Source: Microbacterium trichothecenolyticum
Lineage (GTDB): Bacteria > Actinomycetota > Actinomycetes > Actinomycetales > Microbacteriaceae
Length of the DNA stretch: 64,000 bases
Reading direction: 5' to 3'
Assembly (NCBI RefSeq): GCF_030818955.1
Contig: NZ_JAUTBF010000001.1
Location: forward strand, 930,001-994,000
Shown here: positions 1 through 8,053 of the stretch, in pieces
Position numbering within the stretch: the first letter of the stretch is position 1
Layout of the letters: every line of letters starts with the position of its first letter
Translations under genes and position numbers: made by a program
The notes under the pieces: model-generated
What the model saw: only the letters and a program-made list of their open reading frames with translations
Database searches by the model: none
Told to the model about the DNA's origin: nothing

Positions 1-528
1 GTCACGGGTTTCGTCGCGCTCGGTTCGATGATGTCCGACGTGCCGCACACGCGACCGATCTCGGTCTTCGCCGGCAGCGACAACGACGGCGTCCGCCAGT
101 CGCTCGGCCTCGAGAAGAGCCTGTACGAGGGGCCCGTCGGCATCCTGAGCGCGATCGGCCACGCGGCCGAGGGCGTCGGCATCCCGACCGCGAGCCTGTG
201 GGCCAGCGTTCCGCATTACGTGGCCGGCCACACGCCGTCGCCGAAGGCGACCCTCGCCCTGCTCGAGCGGCTCGAGTCCATCACCGGCATCGCGGTGCCC
301 CGCGGCGACCTCGAGACCGAGGCGCGGGCGTGGGAGGCCTCGATCGACGCGGCTGCCGCCGACGACGACGAGATGAGCGATTACATCCGCCAGCTCGAGC
401 AGACGCGCGACACCTGGGACTCCCCCGAGGCCTCGGGCGACGCGATCGCCCAGGAGTTCGAGCGGTACCTGCGCCGCGGCGGCGACGGGCCGACCAAGCC
501 CGGTCGCGACGATCCGCCGCGCCGCTGA
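1..528 (+). CDS. PAC2 family protein, 3' part (start lies before the window)
   Basis: The reading frame is open from the first base, so only the C-terminal 175 residues are present. The segment LYEGPVGILSAIGHAAEG followed by GIPTASLWASVPHYVAG is typical of the PAC2 (proteasome assembly chaperone, COG2047) family found throughout actinobacteria. The C-terminus is charged and Pro/Gly/Arg rich, ending in RRGGDGPTKPGRDDPPRR. Actinobacterial members usually have 280-300 residues, so about 110 are missing. The molecular role in bacteria is not established; a link to the Pup-proteasome is inferred from family name only. It converges on the uppP-peptidase pair across a hairpin. Confidence 0.85.
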   Translation, partial: VTGFVALGSMMSDVPHTRPISVFAGSDNDGVRQSLGLEKSLYEGPVGILSAIGHAAEGVGIPTASLWASVPHYVAGHTPSPKATLALLERLESITGIAVPRGDLETEARAWEASIDAAAADDDEMSDYIRQLEQTRDTWDSPEASGDAIAQEFERYLRRGGDGPTKPGRDDPPRR

Positions 529-538
529 GCACACGAGA

Positions 539-568
539 AAGGCGCCGCCCCCGAGGGGACGGCGCCTT
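539..568. terminator. bidirectional hairpin terminator
   Basis: Arms at 539-552 and 555-568 pair at 13 of 14 positions (AAGGCGCCG...CGGCGCCTT) around a 2-nt loop. It sits between two convergent genes (ends at 528 and 583), so it could serve both. There is no U-tract, as is common in high-GC actinobacteria. Confidence 0.7.
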
Positions 569-582
569 CGTCGTAGGGACTC

Positions 583-1431
583 TCAGCTGGTGATGACGGT
601 CGACACCGCGGGGATCACGCCCAGCGAGAGCAGGACGATGATCAGGAGGCCGAGCGCGACGCGGTAGATCACGAAGGGCAGGAAGCTGCCCTTCTTCAGG
701 TACTGCATGAGGAACGCGATCACGACGTAGCCGACCACGAAGGCGATGACCGTGGCCAACGCCGTCTCGCCGAGGTTGTAGGGGCCGGTGCCCTCGTCGA
801 AGCTCTTGTACAGCTCGTAGAAACCGCTCGCGAACACCGCGGGCACGGCGAGCAGGAACGAGTATTCGGCGACCGCGGTGCGCTTGTAGCCGAGGGCACG
901 GCCGAGGGTCGTGGTGGCGCCCGACCGCGACACGCCGGGAACGAGGGCGAGGGCTTGAGCGAAACCGAAGGCGAAGCCGTGGCCGACGTTCAGATCTTCG
1001 AGCTCGCGACGACGCTTGCCGTAGTGGTCGGCGACGCCGAGCAGGATGCCGAAGACGATGAGCACGATGGCCGTGATCCACAGGCTGCGGAAGTTGTCGC
1101 GGATGAGGCTCTGCAGCAGGAACCCGAGCGCGGCGATCGGGAGCGTGCCGATGATGATGTACCAGCCCATGCGGGCGTCGGGGTCGTTGCGCGGCACGCG
1201 GCCGGTGAGGGACAGGAACCAGCGCGAGATCACGCGCGCGATCTTCTTGCGGAAGTACAGCAGCACCGCGAGCTCGGTGCCGATCTGCGTGATCGCGGTG
1301 AAGGTCGCACCGGGGTCGGTTCGCGACGGGAGGAACTCGCCCACGATGCGCAGGTGGGCGCTGGAGGAGATCGGGAGGAACTCGGTGAGGCCCTGAACGA
1401 GCCCGAGGATGATGACCTCGAAGATATGCAT
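583..1431 (-). CDS. uppP: undecaprenyl-diphosphatase
   Basis: The 282-residue polytopic membrane protein dephosphorylates undecaprenyl pyrophosphate, recycling the lipid carrier for peptidoglycan synthesis; loss or gain alters bacitracin tolerance. Family motifs are visible: the N-terminal [17 protein letters not shown] block carries the catalytic Glu and Ser cluster, and [17 protein letters not shown] in the middle carries the conserved Arg/Ser. Hydrophobic segments occur throughout. The start ATG at 1431 is preceded by GAAGGA, which overlaps the stop region of the upstream peptidase gene 9 nt away, so the two are probably co-transcribed. Length matches the family (265-285). Confidence 0.96.
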   Translation of the reverse strand: MHIFEVIILGLVQGLTEFLPISSSAHLRIVGEFLPSRTDPGATFTAITQIGTELAVLLYFRKKIARVISRWFLSLTGRVPRNDPDARMGWYIIIGTLPIAALGFLLQSLIRDNFRSLWITAIVLIVFGILLGVADHYGKRRRELEDLNVGHGFAFGFAQALALVPGVSRSGATTTLGRALGYKRTAVAEYSFLLAVPAVFASGFYELYKSFDEGTGPYNLGETALATVIAFVVGYVVIAFLMQYLKKGSFLPFVIYRVALGLLIIVLLSLGVIPAVSTVITS

Positions 1432-1439
1432 GCGGTCCT

Positions 1440-2741
1440 TCAGTACGTCCGGAGGAGGTCGGCGAGAACTCGTCGACCGAACTCGAGCGCGTCGACGGGG
1501 ACGCGCTCGTCGACACCGTGGAACATCCCGGTGAAGTCGAGGTCGGCGGGGAGTCGCAACGGCGCGAATCCGTAACCGGAGATTCCGAGGCCCGCGAGGG
1601 CCTTGTTGTCGGTGCCGCCGCCCATCAGGTAGGGGATGACGGGGACACCCGGGTCGTGGCGATCGAGCTGCGCGACCATCGCGTCGACGAGGTCGCCCGA
1701 GAAGGGGACTTCGAGACCGATGTCCTGGTGGACGATCTCGATGTCGATGTGCGGGCCGACGATCCGGCGGATGTCGGCGAGGGCGGCCTTCTCGGTGCCC
1801 GGCAGGACGCGCACGTCGATGAGCGCCTCGGCACGATCGGGGATGACGTTGTGCTTGTACCCCGCGGTCAGACCCGTCGGGTTGGTCGTGGTGCGCAGGG
1901 TGGAGCGGATGAAGCTGGATGCCGCGCCCGTGCGCAGGGCGAGGGAATCCGGGTCGCCCGCGTCGTCGCCGGTGATCTCGGCCAGCTTCGCCAGAAGCTG
2001 CGTGGTGGTGTCGGTGAGGCGGATCGGCCACTGCGTGCGGCCCAGGGCCGCGACGGCCTCGGCCAGAGCGGTCACGGCGTTGTCGGGGTGCAGACCGCTG
2101 CCGTGGCCGGCGCGGCCGCGCGCGACGAGCTTGATCCAGACCAGACCCTTCTCGCCCACCTGCAGCAGATAGGCCCGACGGCCGCCGACGGCGATCGAGT
2201 ACCCGCCCACCTCGCTGATCGCCTCGGTCGCCCCCGCGAACCACTCGGGGCGCTCCTTCACGACCCGCGCCGAGCCTTCGACACCGCCGTTCTCCTCGTC
2301 GGCGAAGAACGTCACGATGATGTCGCGCTCGGGCTGCTCGCCCGCGCGCAAGATGTCGGCGACGGCGGTGAGGATCATGGCATCCATGTCCTTCATGTCG
2401 ACCGCGCCGCGGCCCCACAGAACGCCGTCGCGGATCTCGCCCGCGAACGGGTCGACGCTCCAGTCCTCGGCCACGGCCGGGACCACGTCGAGGTGACCGT
2501 GCAGGACGAGCGCCGGCTTGTCGCGGTTGCGCCCGGGAACCCGCGCGCAGACGTTGGTGCGACGCTCGACGGGCTCGTAATACTCGGCCGTGAGGCCGAG
2601 GGACTCGAGATAGGCGCCGACGTATTCGGCGGCCTCGCGCTCGCCCTCGGCGCGCCCGCCCCCGTAGTTCGACGTGTCGAAACGAATGAGGTCGGAGGCG
2701 AGGCGGGCGACCTCGGGGACGTCGTTCTCGAGCTCGGGCAT
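1440..2741 (-). CDS. M20/M25/M40 family metallopeptidase
   Basis: Cytosolic di-zinc hydrolase of 433 residues, related to dipeptidases, carboxypeptidases and N-acyl-amino-acid deacylases. Metal-site motifs are present in order: [23 protein letters not shown] (catalytic Glu pair) and the C-terminal GGGTDNKAL. The inserted dimerisation domain lies between about residues 200 and 330 (GRAGHGSG). The exact substrate cannot be read from sequence. The start at 2741 is chosen because a TACCGT -10-like hexamer lies 7 nt upstream of the ATG, fitting a leaderless transcript, and because homology begins here rather than at the upstream start at 2783. It is followed 8 nt later by uppP. Confidence 0.9.
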   Translation of the reverse strand: MPELENDVPEVARLASDLIRFDTSNYGGGRAEGEREAAEYVGAYLESLGLTAEYYEPVERRTNVCARVPGRNRDKPALVLHGHLDVVPAVAEDWSVDPFAGEIRDGVLWGRGAVDMKDMDAMILTAVADILRAGEQPERDIIVTFFADEENGGVEGSARVVKERPEWFAGATEAISEVGGYSIAVGGRRAYLLQVGEKGLVWIKLVARGRAGHGSGLHPDNAVTALAEAVAALGRTQWPIRLTDTTTQLLAKLAEITGDDAGDPDSLALRTGAASSFIRSTLRTTTNPTGLTAGYKHNVIPDRAEALIDVRVLPGTEKAALADIRRIVGPHIDIEIVHQDIGLEVPFSGDLVDAMVAQLDRHDPGVPVIPYLMGGGTDNKALAGLGISGYGFAPLRLPADLDFTGMFHGVDERVPVDALEFGRRVLADLLRTY

Positions 2742-3012
2742 GCGCACTACGGTACCCGGGGCGCCGGGCCGCCTCCGTCGCACGTCGTCGCGCGTCGCGC
2801 GGGTGACACCGCTCGAGCGTGGTCGTGGCGGGTTCCTCGACGGCGAGGGCGCGGGCGGGTCGGGCGGGTCGGCGACCCGCGCGCGACGGCCGCGGCCGGT
2901 CGGATCCGACGACGCCGAACACCGAGACGCGCCCGGGGAGCCGCGTCGGTTCGAGCGGGGCGTGCGAGCGTGGTAATGTCATTCCTCGTTGCGCAAGCGA
3001 CAAACACCCAAT

Positions 3013-3098
3013 GCGCGGGTGGCGGAATAGGTAGACGCGCTAGCTTGAGGTGCTAGTGCCCGTATTAGGGCGTGGGGGTTCAAGTCCCCCCTCGCGCA
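3013..3098 (+). tRNA. tRNA-Leu (anticodon GAG)
   Basis: An 86-nt type II tRNA with a long variable arm. The acceptor stem GCGCGGG pairs with CTCGCGC at the 3' end (one G:U), followed by discriminator A. The anticodon stem CTAGC/GCTAG encloses the loop TTGAGGT, giving anticodon GAG at 3047-3049. The T-arm GGGGGTTCAAGTCCCCC is standard. The 3' CCA is not encoded. A terminator follows immediately, so this is a stand-alone tRNA transcript. Confidence 0.97.
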
Positions 3099-3099
3099 C

Positions 3100-3150
3100 A
3101 GAACGACGAAGAAGGCCCCGGGTTGACCCCGGGGCCTTCTTCGTCGTTCT
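3100..3150. terminator. long perfect hairpin terminator after tRNA-Leu
   Basis: Two 23-nt arms (3100-3122 and 3128-3150) are perfectly complementary around the 5-nt loop TTGAC. It begins 2 nt after the tRNA 3' end. The very stable GC core (GGCCCCGGG) probably ends the tRNA transcript and insulates the zinc operon that follows. It lacks a T-tract. Confidence 0.85.
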
Positions 3151-3273
3151 GCGGGAGCGGTGCGGTTGTTCCACGGCTCCCGGGGGCATTCCGTTGCTGG
3201 CTCCGGCACCGCGTTTCCAGCGAATCGATAGCGGGCACGTCGGGCGCGGATAGAAGGACGTCATACCGTCTTC

Positions 3274-3290
3274 TCGATAAGCGTTCTCAA
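3274..3290. promoter_or_regulatory. putative Zur box before metal importer operon
   Basis: The + strand reads TCGATAAGCGTTCTCAA, an imperfect palindrome whose arms (TTGAGAA / TTATCGA on the other strand) match at 5 of 7 positions around CGC. This resembles actinobacterial Zur operators, which centre on AAYGNTT-type palindromes. It lies 27 nt upstream of the substrate-binding protein start, the expected place for a repressor. Assignment is by eye. Confidence 0.45.
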
Positions 3291-3316
3291 TAGGAGCGCT
3301 CGAGAAGGGACCCGAT

Positions 3317-4258
3317 ATGAACCTCGCCCGAACCTCTGCCCTCGTCGCCTCCGGTCTGGCCGTGCTGACCGTCGCGCTGGCCGGCTGCTCCGGGGGCGGC
3401 GGGACCACAGCGGAGACGAAGACCTCCGCCGCACCACCCATCCAGGTCGTCGCGGCGGAGAACGAGTACGGCGACGTCGTCGAGCAGATCGGCGGCGACC
3501 ACGTCTCGGTGACCTCGATCATGAGCGATCCGAACACCGACCCTCACAGCTTCGAAGCCAGCGCGACGGTCGCCCAGCAGGTCGCGCAGGCCCAGTTGAT
3601 CGTGCAGAACGGTCTCGGTTACGACGACTTCATGACCGACCTCGAGCAGGCCTCCCCCAACGACGCCCGCAAGCTCGTCGTGGCTCAGGACGTGCTCGGG
3701 TTGCCCGACTCGACCGAGAACCCGCACCTCTGGTACGACCCGAAGACCATGCCCGCCGTCGCCGCCGCCATCGCGAAGGATCTCTCGGCGCTCGATCCCG
3801 CCGACGCCTCCACGTTCTCCCAGAACCTCACAACCTTCACGGCCTCGCTGTCGAGCTGGACCGATGCCCTGTCGGCGTTCGCCAAGGCCCACCCGAGCAC
3901 GCCCGTCGCGGTGACCGAGCCGGTCGCCGATGACATGCTGCAGGCGGCCGGCGTCGACGTGAAGACGCCGTGGAACCTGCAGGCCGCCATCATGAACGAC
4001 ACCGATCCGTCTGCGCAGGACACCGCCACCCAGGAGGCGCTGTTCACCGGCAAGCAGGTCAAAGCCTTCCTGTACAACCAGCAGGTCACCGACGACACGA
4101 CCGACAAATACCTGCAGTTGGCCAAAGACAACGGCATCCCCGTCGTCGGCGTCTACGAGACGATGCCGCAGGGCTACCGCTACCAGGACTGGATGACCGC
4201 GGAGCTGAAGGCCCTCGAAGCGGCGGTGACGCAGGGCACCTCGACCGAGCACCTGTGA
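3317..4258 (+). CDS. zinc/manganese ABC transporter substrate-binding lipoprotein
   Basis: Cluster A-I (ZnuA/PsaA-like) solute-binding protein of 313 residues that captures Zn2+ or Mn2+ outside the membrane. A signal peptide ends in the lipobox LAGC (Cys near residue 23), so the mature protein is lipid-anchored. Putative metal ligands are the His in DPHSFE, the His in NPHLWYD, the Glu in VTEPV and an acidic residue near YETMP; a His-rich loop, common in high-affinity ZnuA proteins, is absent. The ligand set fits either Zn or Mn. GAAGGGA precedes the ATG. It is the first gene of a four-gene operon with overlapping neighbours and an upstream Zur-like palindrome. Confidence 0.92.
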   Translation: MNLARTSALVASGLAVLTVALAGCSGGGGTTAETKTSAAPPIQVVAAENEYGDVVEQIGGDHVSVTSIMSDPNTDPHSFEASATVAQQVAQAQLIVQNGLGYDDFMTDLEQASPNDARKLVVAQDVLGLPDSTENPHLWYDPKTMPAVAAAIAKDLSALDPADASTFSQNLTTFTASLSSWTDALSAFAKAHPSTPVAVTEPVADDMLQAAGVDVKTPWNLQAAIMNDTDPSAQDTATQEALFTGKQVKAFLYNQQVTDDTTDKYLQLAKDNGIPVVGVYETMPQGYRYQDWMTAELKALEAAVTQGTSTEHL

Positions 4259-5046
4259 ATCCGGGACTTCCCCACCCCGACTCCGCCGCCGTCGTCCTGA
4301 TGGCGCGCGGGGTCGGGGTCCGCCTGGGCGGCGCCACCGTTCTCGACGACGTCGACCTCGACGTCCCCGCCGGGTCGATCGTCGGACTCATCGGCTCCAA
4401 CGGCGCCGGCAAGACGACCCTGCTGCGGGTGCTCCTCGGCATCCTGCGCCCCCACGTCGGGTACGTGCAGCGACCCGACCGGCGGGCCGGCATCGGGTAC
4501 GTGCCGCAGAAGATCAGCCTCGATCCCCACGCGCCGCTGCGCGCCCGCGATGTCGTCATGCTGGGCCTCGACGGAGCGCGCCTCGGTGTCCCGCTGCGCC
4601 GGCGCCGCCTGCGCGCGGCCGTCGACGAGGCGCTGGACGCCGTCGGGGCGACAGCCTTCGCCGACGCGCGCGTGGGCGAGCTGTCGGGCGGCCAGCAGCA
4701 ACGCGTGCTTCTTGCGCACGCGATCGTCAGTCGCCCCGCGCTCCTGCTGCTCGACGAGCCGCTGGCGAGTCTGGATCCGGTGAGTGCGCGTGACGTCGTC
4801 GTACTGTTGGACGCGCTGCGCGAGCGCACGGGCGTCGCGATCGTCGTCACCGCGCACGATCTGACCCTGCTGTTGCCGGTGCTCGACCGCGTGGCCTACC
4901 TCGCGGAGGGACGGGCCGCGGTGGGCACACCGGCCGAGGTCGTCCGCGACGACGTCTTGAGCGCGCTGTACCGCAGACCGATGCGCGTGATCGAGGCGGC
5001 GGGCCGCACCTTCGTCATCGCCGACGACGACGGGCCGGCACGATGA
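4255..5046 (+). CDS. metal ABC transporter ATP-binding protein
   Basis: ZnuC-type ATPase of 263 residues energising the Zn/Mn importer at the inner face of the membrane. Walker A is GSNGAGKTT, the ABC signature is LSGGQQQR and Walker B is LLLLDEP; the H-loop His lies in VTAHDL. The GTG start at 4255 overlaps the stop of the binding-protein gene (GTGA), which indicates translational coupling, and the in-frame sequence before it has no homology. The gene ends in an ATGA overlap with the first permease. Confidence 0.93.
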   Translation: MNPGLPHPDSAAVVLMARGVGVRLGGATVLDDVDLDVPAGSIVGLIGSNGAGKTTLLRVLLGILRPHVGYVQRPDRRAGIGYVPQKISLDPHAPLRARDVVMLGLDGARLGVPLRRRRLRAAVDEALDAVGATAFADARVGELSGGQQQRVLLAHAIVSRPALLLLDEPLASLDPVSARDVVVLLDALRERTGVAIVVTAHDLTLLLPVLDRVAYLAEGRAAVGTPAEVVRDDVLSALYRRPMRVIEAAGRTFVIADDDGPAR

Positions 5047-5912
5047 GCGCGCTGTTAGGCGCCTTCTTCGCGAGCTCGACGGTGCAGACCGCGCTGACGG
5101 TGGGGACCGTCGTCGCGACCGTGACGGCGGTGGTCGGGGTCTTCACGATCACGCGGGGGCAGTCGTTCGCGGGGCATGCGCTCGCCGACATGGGGGCCGT
5201 CGGCGGATCAGGCGCGTTTCTGCTCGGGATCAGCCAACTGTGGGGCTTCGTGCTCGCCGGGGTCGTCTCGGCCGTCGTCATGGAGAGCATCGGCACCCGC
5301 CGACTGGCCGGGCGCGACGTCGCCACGGGGGTGGTGTTCGGCGCGGGAATGGGCCTGACCGCGCTCTTCCTCGCCCTCGACACCCTGACGGCGGGCTCCA
5401 GCAACGCCGCGGTCGCCGTGCTGTTCGGCTCACTGTTCTCGATCGACACCCGGCTCATCCCGGTCGTCGTGCTGCTCGGGACCATCACGCTGGTGATCGT
5501 CGGCGTCACATGGCGGTGGCTGACGCTCGAGACGCTCGACCGTGACCTCGCGGCCGCGCGTGGCGTGCCCGTGCGGCTGACCGGCATCCTGTTCCTCATC
5601 GCTCTGGCTCTCGCGGTGCAGCTGTCGTCGCTGTCGATCGGCGCGATCCTGTCGACCGCGCTGCTGATCGGGCCGGCAGCGACCGCGCTGCTGTGCACGC
5701 GTCGACTCGGCGTCGCGGTGGCACTGTCGATCCTGATGGGGATCGCGCAGGTGTGGGTCGGGTGCCTCGTCGCGTTCGCCAGCTTCGAGTGGTTCGGGGG
5801 CAAGAGCTGGCCGGTGAGCTTCACGATCGTGGCCGCGGTGTTCCTGACCTACGTCGCGGCTCGTGTCATCCGCGCCGCGGTGCCTTCGGTGTCGCGGACG
5901 GTGGTGGCGTGA
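5043..5912 (+). CDS. metal ABC transporter permease
   Basis: ABC-3 family integral membrane subunit (ZnuB-like, 289 residues) with about eight hydrophobic segments. It forms the translocation channel for Zn/Mn together with the next gene. Recognisable family stretches are TRGQSFAGHALADMGAVGG near the N-terminus and IGAILSTALLIGPAATALL near residue 205. It overlaps the ATPase gene by 4 nt (ATGA) and the next permease by 1 nt, giving a tightly coupled operon. Confidence 0.92.
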   Translation: MSALLGAFFASSTVQTALTVGTVVATVTAVVGVFTITRGQSFAGHALADMGAVGGSGAFLLGISQLWGFVLAGVVSAVVMESIGTRRLAGRDVATGVVFGAGMGLTALFLALDTLTAGSSNAAVAVLFGSLFSIDTRLIPVVVLLGTITLVIVGVTWRWLTLETLDRDLAAARGVPVRLTGILFLIALALAVQLSSLSIGAILSTALLIGPAATALLCTRRLGVAVALSILMGIAQVWVGCLVAFASFEWFGGKSWPVSFTIVAAVFLTYVAARVIRAAVPSVSRTVVA

Positions 5913-6706
5913 TGTTCGCGCCGTACCTGCTCACCGCGTGGGTGAGCGGCACCGTGGTGGCTGTCGTGGCGGGAGTCGTGGGGTTCTTCGTCGTGCTCAG
6001 AGGGAACACGTTCTTCGCGCACGCCGTCCCGCACGGCGCGTTCGCGGGCGCCGCAGGAGCGGTGCTGATCGGTGTCGATCCGCTGCTGGGTCTGGGAGCG
6101 TTCGCGGCGGCGGGGGCGATCGGCATCGTGCTTCTCGGGAGGCGGGCGCGTCACGACGTCGTCACCGCCCTCACCCTGGTGACGATGCTCGCGCTGGGGG
6201 CCCTGTTCCTGAGCAGATCGCGCGAGTACGCCGCCGAGGTGTTCGCGCTGCTGTTCGGGCAGATCCTCGGCGTCGCTCCCGGCCAGATCGCCACGATGCT
6301 CGTCCTCGGCGCCGGGTGCCTCGCGATCCTCGCGCTGGTGGCACGGCCCCTGCTGCTGGCATCCGTCCTTCCGTCGCTGGCCGCGGCCCGCGGGGTGCGC
6401 GTCGGCGCGATCGACCTGGTCTTCGCCCTCGTGGTTGCCGCGGCGACGACGGTGAGCGTTCCGGTCGTGGGGGCGCTGCTCATGTTCGCGCTCCTGGTCG
6501 GCCCGCCCGCCGCCGCGCAGATCCTCGCGCGCACACCGGGTCAGGGCCTCGCGCTCTCGCTCGGCCTGACGCTCGTGACCGTCTGGAGCGCGATCGCCCT
6601 CTCGGTCGGCACCGACCTGCCGATCGGGTTCTTCGCGACGGCCATCGGCGCGGTGCTGTACGCCGCTTCGCGGCTGCTCGCACGGGCGCGTCGCCGTGTG
6701 CCGTGA
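5912..6706 (+). CDS. metal ABC transporter permease (second)
   Basis: Second ABC-3 family permease, 264 residues. It shares the family pattern with its upstream partner (RGNTFFAHAVPHGAFAGAAG near the N-terminus; VPVVGALLMFALLVGPPAAA near residue 185), so the channel is probably a heterodimer. ATG at 5912 is favoured; a GTG codon directly before it at 5909 is an alternative. It ends the operon; downstream lies only an intergenic palindromic repeat before a convergent gene. Confidence 0.9.
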   Translation: MFAPYLLTAWVSGTVVAVVAGVVGFFVVLRGNTFFAHAVPHGAFAGAAGAVLIGVDPLLGLGAFAAAGAIGIVLLGRRARHDVVTALTLVTMLALGALFLSRSREYAAEVFALLFGQILGVAPGQIATMLVLGAGCLAILALVARPLLLASVLPSLAAARGVRVGAIDLVFALVVAAATTVSVPVVGALLMFALLVGPPAAAQILARTPGQGLALSLGLTLVTVWSAIALSVGTDLPIGFFATAIGAVLYAASRLLARARRRVP

Positions 6707-6730
6707 CATCCGGATGCCGGGGCCCGGGGC

Positions 6731-6801
6731 GGCGTAAACGCGGTCCGCGCTCATAAACGCGGGGACGGACCGTTTATACGCGTGAATCGTGTTTATGCGT
6801 G
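6731..6801. repeat. intergenic palindromic repeat, copy 1
   Basis: A 71-nt imperfect palindrome built from TAAACGCG / CGTTTATG-type half sites. It is very similar over its whole length to 10402-10472. It lies between convergent genes (ends at 6706 and 6824), where it could fold as a hairpin and act as a bidirectional terminator or be a REP-like element. Confidence 0.7.
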
Positions 6802-6823
6802 ACGGGACGCCACGTCGCACGGG

Positions 6824-7903
6824 TCAACCGGCCGACACCCCGAACAGCAGACCCAGCACATACGTGACCGCGGCCGCACCGAAACCGATCGCGAGCTGAC
6901 GCAGACCGCGCTTGAGCGGCGAGGTACCCGACAGCAGGCCCACCATGGCACCGGTCGCCATGAGCGCCGCGCCGACGAGCGCGAGTGCGACGACGACCGC
7001 GACGACGCCGGAGAGCCCCAGGATCCACGGCAGCACCGGGATGATCGCGCCCGACGCGAAGAACAGGAAGCTCGACACCGCCGCGCCCCAGTCGCTGCCG
7101 ACGACCTCGTGCGACGACTCCCCCGGCGCGACGCCCGCCGGCGCGCGCCCGGCCTGCGCGGCGGTGACGACGTCGCGGGCCTTGGCGAGGGCCTCGTCGG
7201 GGTCCATGCCGCGCGTGCGGTACACGAGCGCGAGCTCGTTGGCATCCAGGTCCAGGTGCGGCAGGGCGGAGTCGGCGAAGTCGCTCTCTTCGGTGGCGGC
7301 CAGCAGCTCGCGCTGCGAGCGCACCGAGACGAACTCGCCCGCACCCATCGACAGCGCGCCGGCGAGCAGGCCCGCGATGCCGCTGAACAGCACGAAGCCG
7401 GGGGCGACGCCGGTGGCGCCGATGCCCATCACGAGGGCGAGGTTCGACACGAGACCGTCGTTGGCGCCGAAGACGGCGGCGCGGAAAGTGCCCGACAGTC
7501 GGCGGCGCCCACGGGCGGCGAGACCGCGTACGACCTCGTGGTGGATGCGTTCGTCGGCGGCCATCGCGGGCGTGGCGTAGGGCTCGTCGGCGTAGGGCGA
7601 GCGGGCTTCGGCGTTCTGGGCGAGCGCGAGGACGAAGATCGATCCGAAGCGACGCGCCATCCAGGCCAGCAGACGGGTCCCGATGCCGGGCACGGGCAGG
7701 CGTTGCGGGGTCTCGCCGAGCAGGTCGATCCAGTGCTGCTCGTGGCGTCCCTCGGCATCCGCCAGCGCGAGCAGGATCGCCTTCTCCTCACCGGTGCGGC
7801 GAGAGGCCAACTCGCGGTACACGCGTGCTTCGGCGCGCTCGTCGACGAGATAGCGGGCCCAGCGACGGCGGTCGCGGGCGGTGGGGGTGGCGGCGGTCGG
7901 CAC
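6824..7903 (-). CDS. VIT1/CCC1 family transporter with N-terminal ferritin-like domain
   Basis: A 359-residue fusion: residues 1 to about 140 form a rubrerythrin/ferritin-like helical domain (RYLVDERAEARVYRELA, DAEGRHEQHW, ADERIHHEVV), and the rest is a VIT1/CCC1 membrane transporter (GTFRAAVFGANDGLVSNLALVMG, SMGAGEFVSVRSQRE). Such proteins move Fe2+ or Mn2+ out of the cytosol; the ferritin-like part likely senses or delivers the metal. The GTG at 7903 is chosen because AAGGAG lies 6 nt upstream; a TTG at 7927 is possible. It is monocistronic. Confidence 0.9.
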   Translation of the reverse strand: MPTAATPTARDRRRWARYLVDERAEARVYRELASRRTGEEKAILLALADAEGRHEQHWIDLLGETPQRLPVPGIGTRLLAWMARRFGSIFVLALAQNAEARSPYADEPYATPAMAADERIHHEVVRGLAARGRRRLSGTFRAAVFGANDGLVSNLALVMGIGATGVAPGFVLFSGIAGLLAGALSMGAGEFVSVRSQRELLAATEESDFADSALPHLDLDANELALVYRTRGMDPDEALAKARDVVTAAQAGRAPAGVAPGESSHEVVGSDWGAAVSSFLFFASGAIIPVLPWILGLSGVVAVVVALALVGAALMATGAMVGLLSGTSPLKRGLRQLAIGFGAAAVTYVLGLLFGVSAG

Positions 7904-7983
7904 GGTGCTCCTTCGGGTCGTCGACAACCGTAATGAAGCGGATCGGCCCCCTCGGGCGCGTCGTCCGATACTGCCAGCATTTC

Positions 7984-7999
7984 GGGGCTCCGAAGCCCC
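7984..7999 (-). terminator. hairpin terminator after the helicase gene
   Basis: GGGGCT and AGCCCC (7984-7989 and 7994-7999) form a 6-bp stem with a UUCG tetraloop on the minus strand. It is located 55 nt past the helicase stop and upstream of the VIT1-type gene. Confidence 0.55.
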
Positions 8000-8053
8000 A
8001 GGAAAACAGGGATGCCGCGGAGCCTTCGCCCCGTGTACGCCTGTGCCGGCGTG

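Noticed and set aside
583..3003. An 806-residue minus-strand frame spanning uppP and the peptidase region
   Set aside because: Only its last 282 residues are UppP; the rest is an Arg/Pro-rich shadow of the M20 peptidase frame.
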